A DNA stretch of 64,000 nt from NCBI RefSeq assembly GCF_008932115.1, contig NZ_CP044543.1, forward strand, positions 5,958,501-6,022,500, read 5' to 3'. The notes below the pieces were generated by a model. The model had not been told where the DNA came from and ran no database searches. It was given only the letters and a program-made list of their open reading frames with translations. Each line of letters begins with the position of its first letter. Positions within the stretch are counted from its first letter, which is position 1. Source of the stretch: Bradyrhizobium betae. Its GTDB lineage: Bacteria > Pseudomonadota > Alphaproteobacteria > Rhizobiales > Xanthobacteraceae. Position numbers and translations under genes: made by a program. This document shows, in pieces, positions 61,751-64,000 of this stretch.

Positions 61751-62689
61751 ATGCTCTCGCAGCAGTCATCGCACGGCAAGATCGATCGTTCGGACCTCCC
61801 TGACGATTGTCTGTTCTGCCGGCACCCTCAGCCCGAATACTGGTTCTCCAAGCGGTCCAAGCACAACAACCGGCCTTATCCGCTTTTCAGGTGCTCGAAC
61901 TGCGGCGGCGCCTTCGTCTTTCCTGTGCCCAGTGAGCAGGAGCTGCACGAGTTCTACACGAGCCCGCAGAGCGCCCTGGAGCTCAGCCTTCGCGCCGACG
62001 ACCCCTTGGATCAGTACAAGCAGGCCGTCCAGGAAGAGGTCGAGTTTCCGAACTCGACGGTTGATGCAAAGCGGATAGCCGAGACCCTGAAGAGCCTGGC
62101 GCCGGGGACCAGAGCGCTGGACGTCGGCAGCGGCTACGGCTTTTTTTCCAGGGCGCTGCTGGACGCGGGCTTCTCCGTTGACGCGATCGAACTCGGCGAG
62201 GCGTCGCGGAAGATCCACGCTCGGATGACCGGCTTTGAGCCGAAGGCAGAGCCGTTCGACGCGGATTTCGCGCGGAGGAATTCAGGGAGTTACGACGCGA
62301 TCCTGCTGTCGCAAGTCCTCGAGCACCTGCCGATGGATGCCGACCCGATCGGAAGTCTGCATGTGCTGCTCAGGAAGAACGGGGTCTGCGCGATCGCCAT
62401 CCCGCATTTCCGTTCCTACCTCTCGATGCTTCAGGGCAAGGACGACATGTTCATTTCGCCGCCGGAGCACCTGAACTATTTTACCGTGAAGAGTCTGGAC
62501 GAGGCGTTCGCAAGCCGCGGCTTTCAGGCCATAAAGTTCGAGACGGTGAGCAGATTCGACTATCGAAAATTCAAGAGGAGGTTCGGCGCGTTGTCACCGG
62601 TGCCGTCGCTCGCCTTGAAAGGATTTCTGGGGGTCTCGTCCCTGATGGACAAGGGTATGTTCATCAACGGATACTTCAGGAAGCTGTAG
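61751..62689 (+). CDS. Methyltransferase with N-terminal zinc-ribbon-like cysteines
   Basis: 312 residues from ATG 61751 (a TTG at 61736 would add 5). The N-terminus has two CxxC-type pairs (DCLFCRHPQ and RCSNCGGAF) like those of C-methyltransferase-type sugar enzymes. SAM motif LDVGSGYGFFSRALLDAGF; motif IV DAILLSQVLEHLPMDADP. Of the methyltransferase-23 class. Likely acts on a sugar or glycan. Follows fkbM by 35 bases on the same strand. Confidence 0.88.
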   Translation: MLSQQSSHGKIDRSDLPDDCLFCRHPQPEYWFSKRSKHNNRPYPLFRCSNCGGAFVFPVPSEQELHEFYTSPQSALELSLRADDPLDQYKQAVQEEVEFPNSTVDAKRIAETLKSLAPGTRALDVGSGYGFFSRALLDAGFSVDAIELGEASRKIHARMTGFEPKAEPFDADFARRNSGSYDAILLSQVLEHLPMDADPIGSLHVLLRKNGVCAIAIPHFRSYLSMLQGKDDMFISPPEHLNYFTVKSLDEAFASRGFQAIKFETVSRFDYRKFKRRFGALSPVPSLALKGFLGVSSLMDKGMFINGYFRKL

Positions 62690-62695
62690 CAAGCG

Positions 62696-63604
62696 TCAAA
62701 GATCGAAGCCGGTGAGACGGCGGAGCTCGGCGCGCATTTCCGCCCGGTCCTCGATGTGGACGATTGCGGCTTCGAATTCGGCCACCTTGGCGCCAACCAG
62801 GAAGCGATACCAGAGGCCCTGCAATCCGTGATAGACGAGGCCCTGCTTGCCGTCGAGAAACCCGAGCTGGAAGATCAGGCGATAGAGAAAATAGGAGGGG
62901 GCGCTGATCTGATAGGGGATCCTGTTGTACAGCCGTTCCTTGATCCAGCGCTTGACGGCGGCCTGACGTGATGCCTCCTTGGCCGTCAGCTCGACGTCGC
63001 TCTTGAACAGCTTGTATCGCCCGTTGAGGACTTCGATCGCCTCCCGCGTCGCATATCTGTTGTGCTTGTCGGTGAAGGACGTCAGGTCGAAGAGATTGTG
63101 GTCGGCGAAGCCGCCCTCGAATGTCACGGTACGGCCGCCCCATACGACGACGTGCTCGTCCATCCAGCGATCTTCGACGCGGCCGTGGCCTCGCCGCCAA
63201 ATCCGCAACATCAACAGCGGATAGCGGCCGCCATAGCGGATCCAGCGTCCGAGGAAGATGTGCTTGCGCTTGAGATTGATCCCGACGATGTCCTTGCCGA
63301 GGCGCGGCAATTCGTTGCCAACCCTGGCTGCGAGGTCGGCCTCGATCACCTCGTCGGCGTCGAGCCGCATGATCCACTCGGCCGTGATCGGGGCATTGTC
63401 GAGCGCCCACTGGAATTGCTTGGCTTGATTGACGAACTTGTTCTGCAGCACGGCCGCGCCGTGCGTCAGTGCCAGCTCGACCGTCCGGTCGGTCGAGAAG
63501 CTGTCGACGACAAAGACCTCGGTCGCGATACCGGCAATCGAGGCGAGGGCCCGCGCGATGTGGCGCTCTTCGTTGTATGTCAGGATGACGACGGCAAGGC
63601 TCAT
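62696..63604 (-). CDS. Family 2 glycosyltransferase
   Basis: 302 residues starting MSLAVVILTYNEERHI. Nucleotide-sugar site: VVDSFSTDRTVEL and the metal-binding MRLDADE. The middle and end (RKHIFLGRWIRYGGRYPLLM, WMDEHVVVWGGR) resemble WaaE/KdtX-like lipopolysaccharide-core glucosyltransferases. Probably transfers a sugar at the cytoplasmic face. Converges on the methyltransferase with a 6-base gap. Confidence 0.88.
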   Translation of the reverse strand: MSLAVVILTYNEERHIARALASIAGIATEVFVVDSFSTDRTVELALTHGAAVLQNKFVNQAKQFQWALDNAPITAEWIMRLDADEVIEADLAARVGNELPRLGKDIVGINLKRKHIFLGRWIRYGGRYPLLMLRIWRRGHGRVEDRWMDEHVVVWGGRTVTFEGGFADHNLFDLTSFTDKHNRYATREAIEVLNGRYKLFKSDVELTAKEASRQAAVKRWIKERLYNRIPYQISAPSYFLYRLIFQLGFLDGKQGLVYHGLQGLWYRFLVGAKVAEFEAAIVHIEDRAEMRAELRRLTGFDL

Positions 63605-63640
63605 GAACCCACTCGCTTTCATCATCGCGCCCGCGCCGAT

Positions 63641-63724
63641 GACGTCAATTTGTCATACAGGGATCGCGTCGGATCCAGATACGATCCGCATCGTCTAGGT
63701 GCCGAACTGCACAGGACTGTGACA
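63641..63724. promoter_or_regulatory. Second shared-motif region, upstream of the family 2 glycosyltransferase
   Basis: GACGTCAATT (63641-63650) and ACAGGACTGTGACA (63711-63724) are exact copies of the blocks at 60845 and 60857, here 60 bases apart. They sit 37 and 107 bases upstream of ATG 63604 (minus). The 302 bases between the two divergent genes hold no gene. Confidence 0.5.
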
Positions 63725-63906
63725 TTTCTTCCGTGGCCTGGGGCGCTGCGGGCTTCGGGGAAGACGTTTCGCGGGACGATTTGCTTTCGACAAAGATATC
63801 ACGGGCTCTGTTATATGCCTGTGATCGTATCAATCCATATGACGGGCTGCATCCGGGCTGCCTGCCGACGACCGGACGAATGGGACGCGGTCCGTCTGAA
63901 GGTGCC

Positions 63907-64000
63907 ATGCCTGAAACCAGTGCCGCGAGCTCCAGTCCTGCCGAGAACGGCGCTTCGTCCCCACTCACCGGAGGCTGGCTCGCCGCACGGCTGAGGCTGG
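63907..64000 (+). CDS. Start of a gene cut by the window end
   Basis: Frame from ATG 63907 (MPETSAASSSPAENGAS, then PLTGGWLAARLRL) is open to the last base, with GAAGGTGCC just upstream. Only about 31 residues are visible: a Ser/Ala-rich start then a possible helix. Too short to identify. Confidence 0.45.
   Translation, partial: MPETSAASSSPAENGASSPLTGGWLAARLRL

Overview
The window looks like chromosomal DNA of a Bradyrhizobium-type alphaproteobacterium (Nitrobacteraceae/Bradyrhizobiaceae). The evidence is the high GC content, the gene set (GTP cyclohydrolase/HisI block, DUF2336 protein, Omp25-like porins), several recognisable families of intergenic palindromes, and an rreB-type mini-gene, a family known from Bradyrhizobiaceae. 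About 70 protein genes and three tRNAs (Thr-TGT, Tyr-GTA, Gly-TCC) can be supported. Both edges cut through genes.

Layout. 1-4371: a housekeeping block with yidD, a ClpP-like secreted protein, a NifU/IscU-like scaffold, folE and hisI. 4595-8254: a lytic transglycosylase and a signalling trio (DUF2336, HPt, CheY-like receiver). 8426-9249: a DUF2975/XRE two-gene operon with an inverted repeat just upstream. 9283-15892: lipoproteins, NAD kinase, an S10 peptidase, a beta-lactamase-fold hydrolase and small secreted proteins. 16173-25125: Omp25-like porin, chemoreceptor, two methyltransferases, tRNA-Thr and low-complexity secreted proteins. 25245-34440: rlmB, tRNA-Tyr, LLM oxidoreductase, AraC regulator, second porin, quinone oxidoreductase, UvrD-type helicase, TMEM175-like and YCII proteins.

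34471-36387: the rreB mini-gene (14 codons behind a 17-nt Shine-Dalgarno), then tRNA-Gly, then a visibly lower-GC stretch with two unknown genes. The second of these is frameshifted.

36470-49298 is a secretion and adhesion region on the minus strand: a type I secretion pair (HlyD and HlyB-like), two homologous glycine/valine/threonine-rich repeat proteins that look like its substrates, a LapG-type cysteine protease, a Sel1 protein and the secretin GspD. 49603-57075 carries gspEFGHIJKLM on the plus strand; gspC and the prepilin peptidase are not in the window. 57080-63604 is a glycan/methyl transfer block: O-antigen-ligase-like protein, TPR O-GlcNAc-transferase-like enzyme, FkbM methyltransferase, Cys-rich methyltransferase and family 2 glycosyltransferase. 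Its two divergent promoter regions share sequence blocks.

The second half therefore reads as one surface and export neighbourhood: proteins exported by type I and type II routes, a periplasmic protease that could release surface proteins, and enzymes that could decorate protein or polysaccharide. That functional link is inferred from adjacency only. The most noteworthy items are rreB, the RTX-less type I substrate pair next to a LapG-like protease, the tRNA-Gly-linked low-GC patch with a broken papain-like gene, and a methyltransferase whose tail is encoded by a palindromic repeat.
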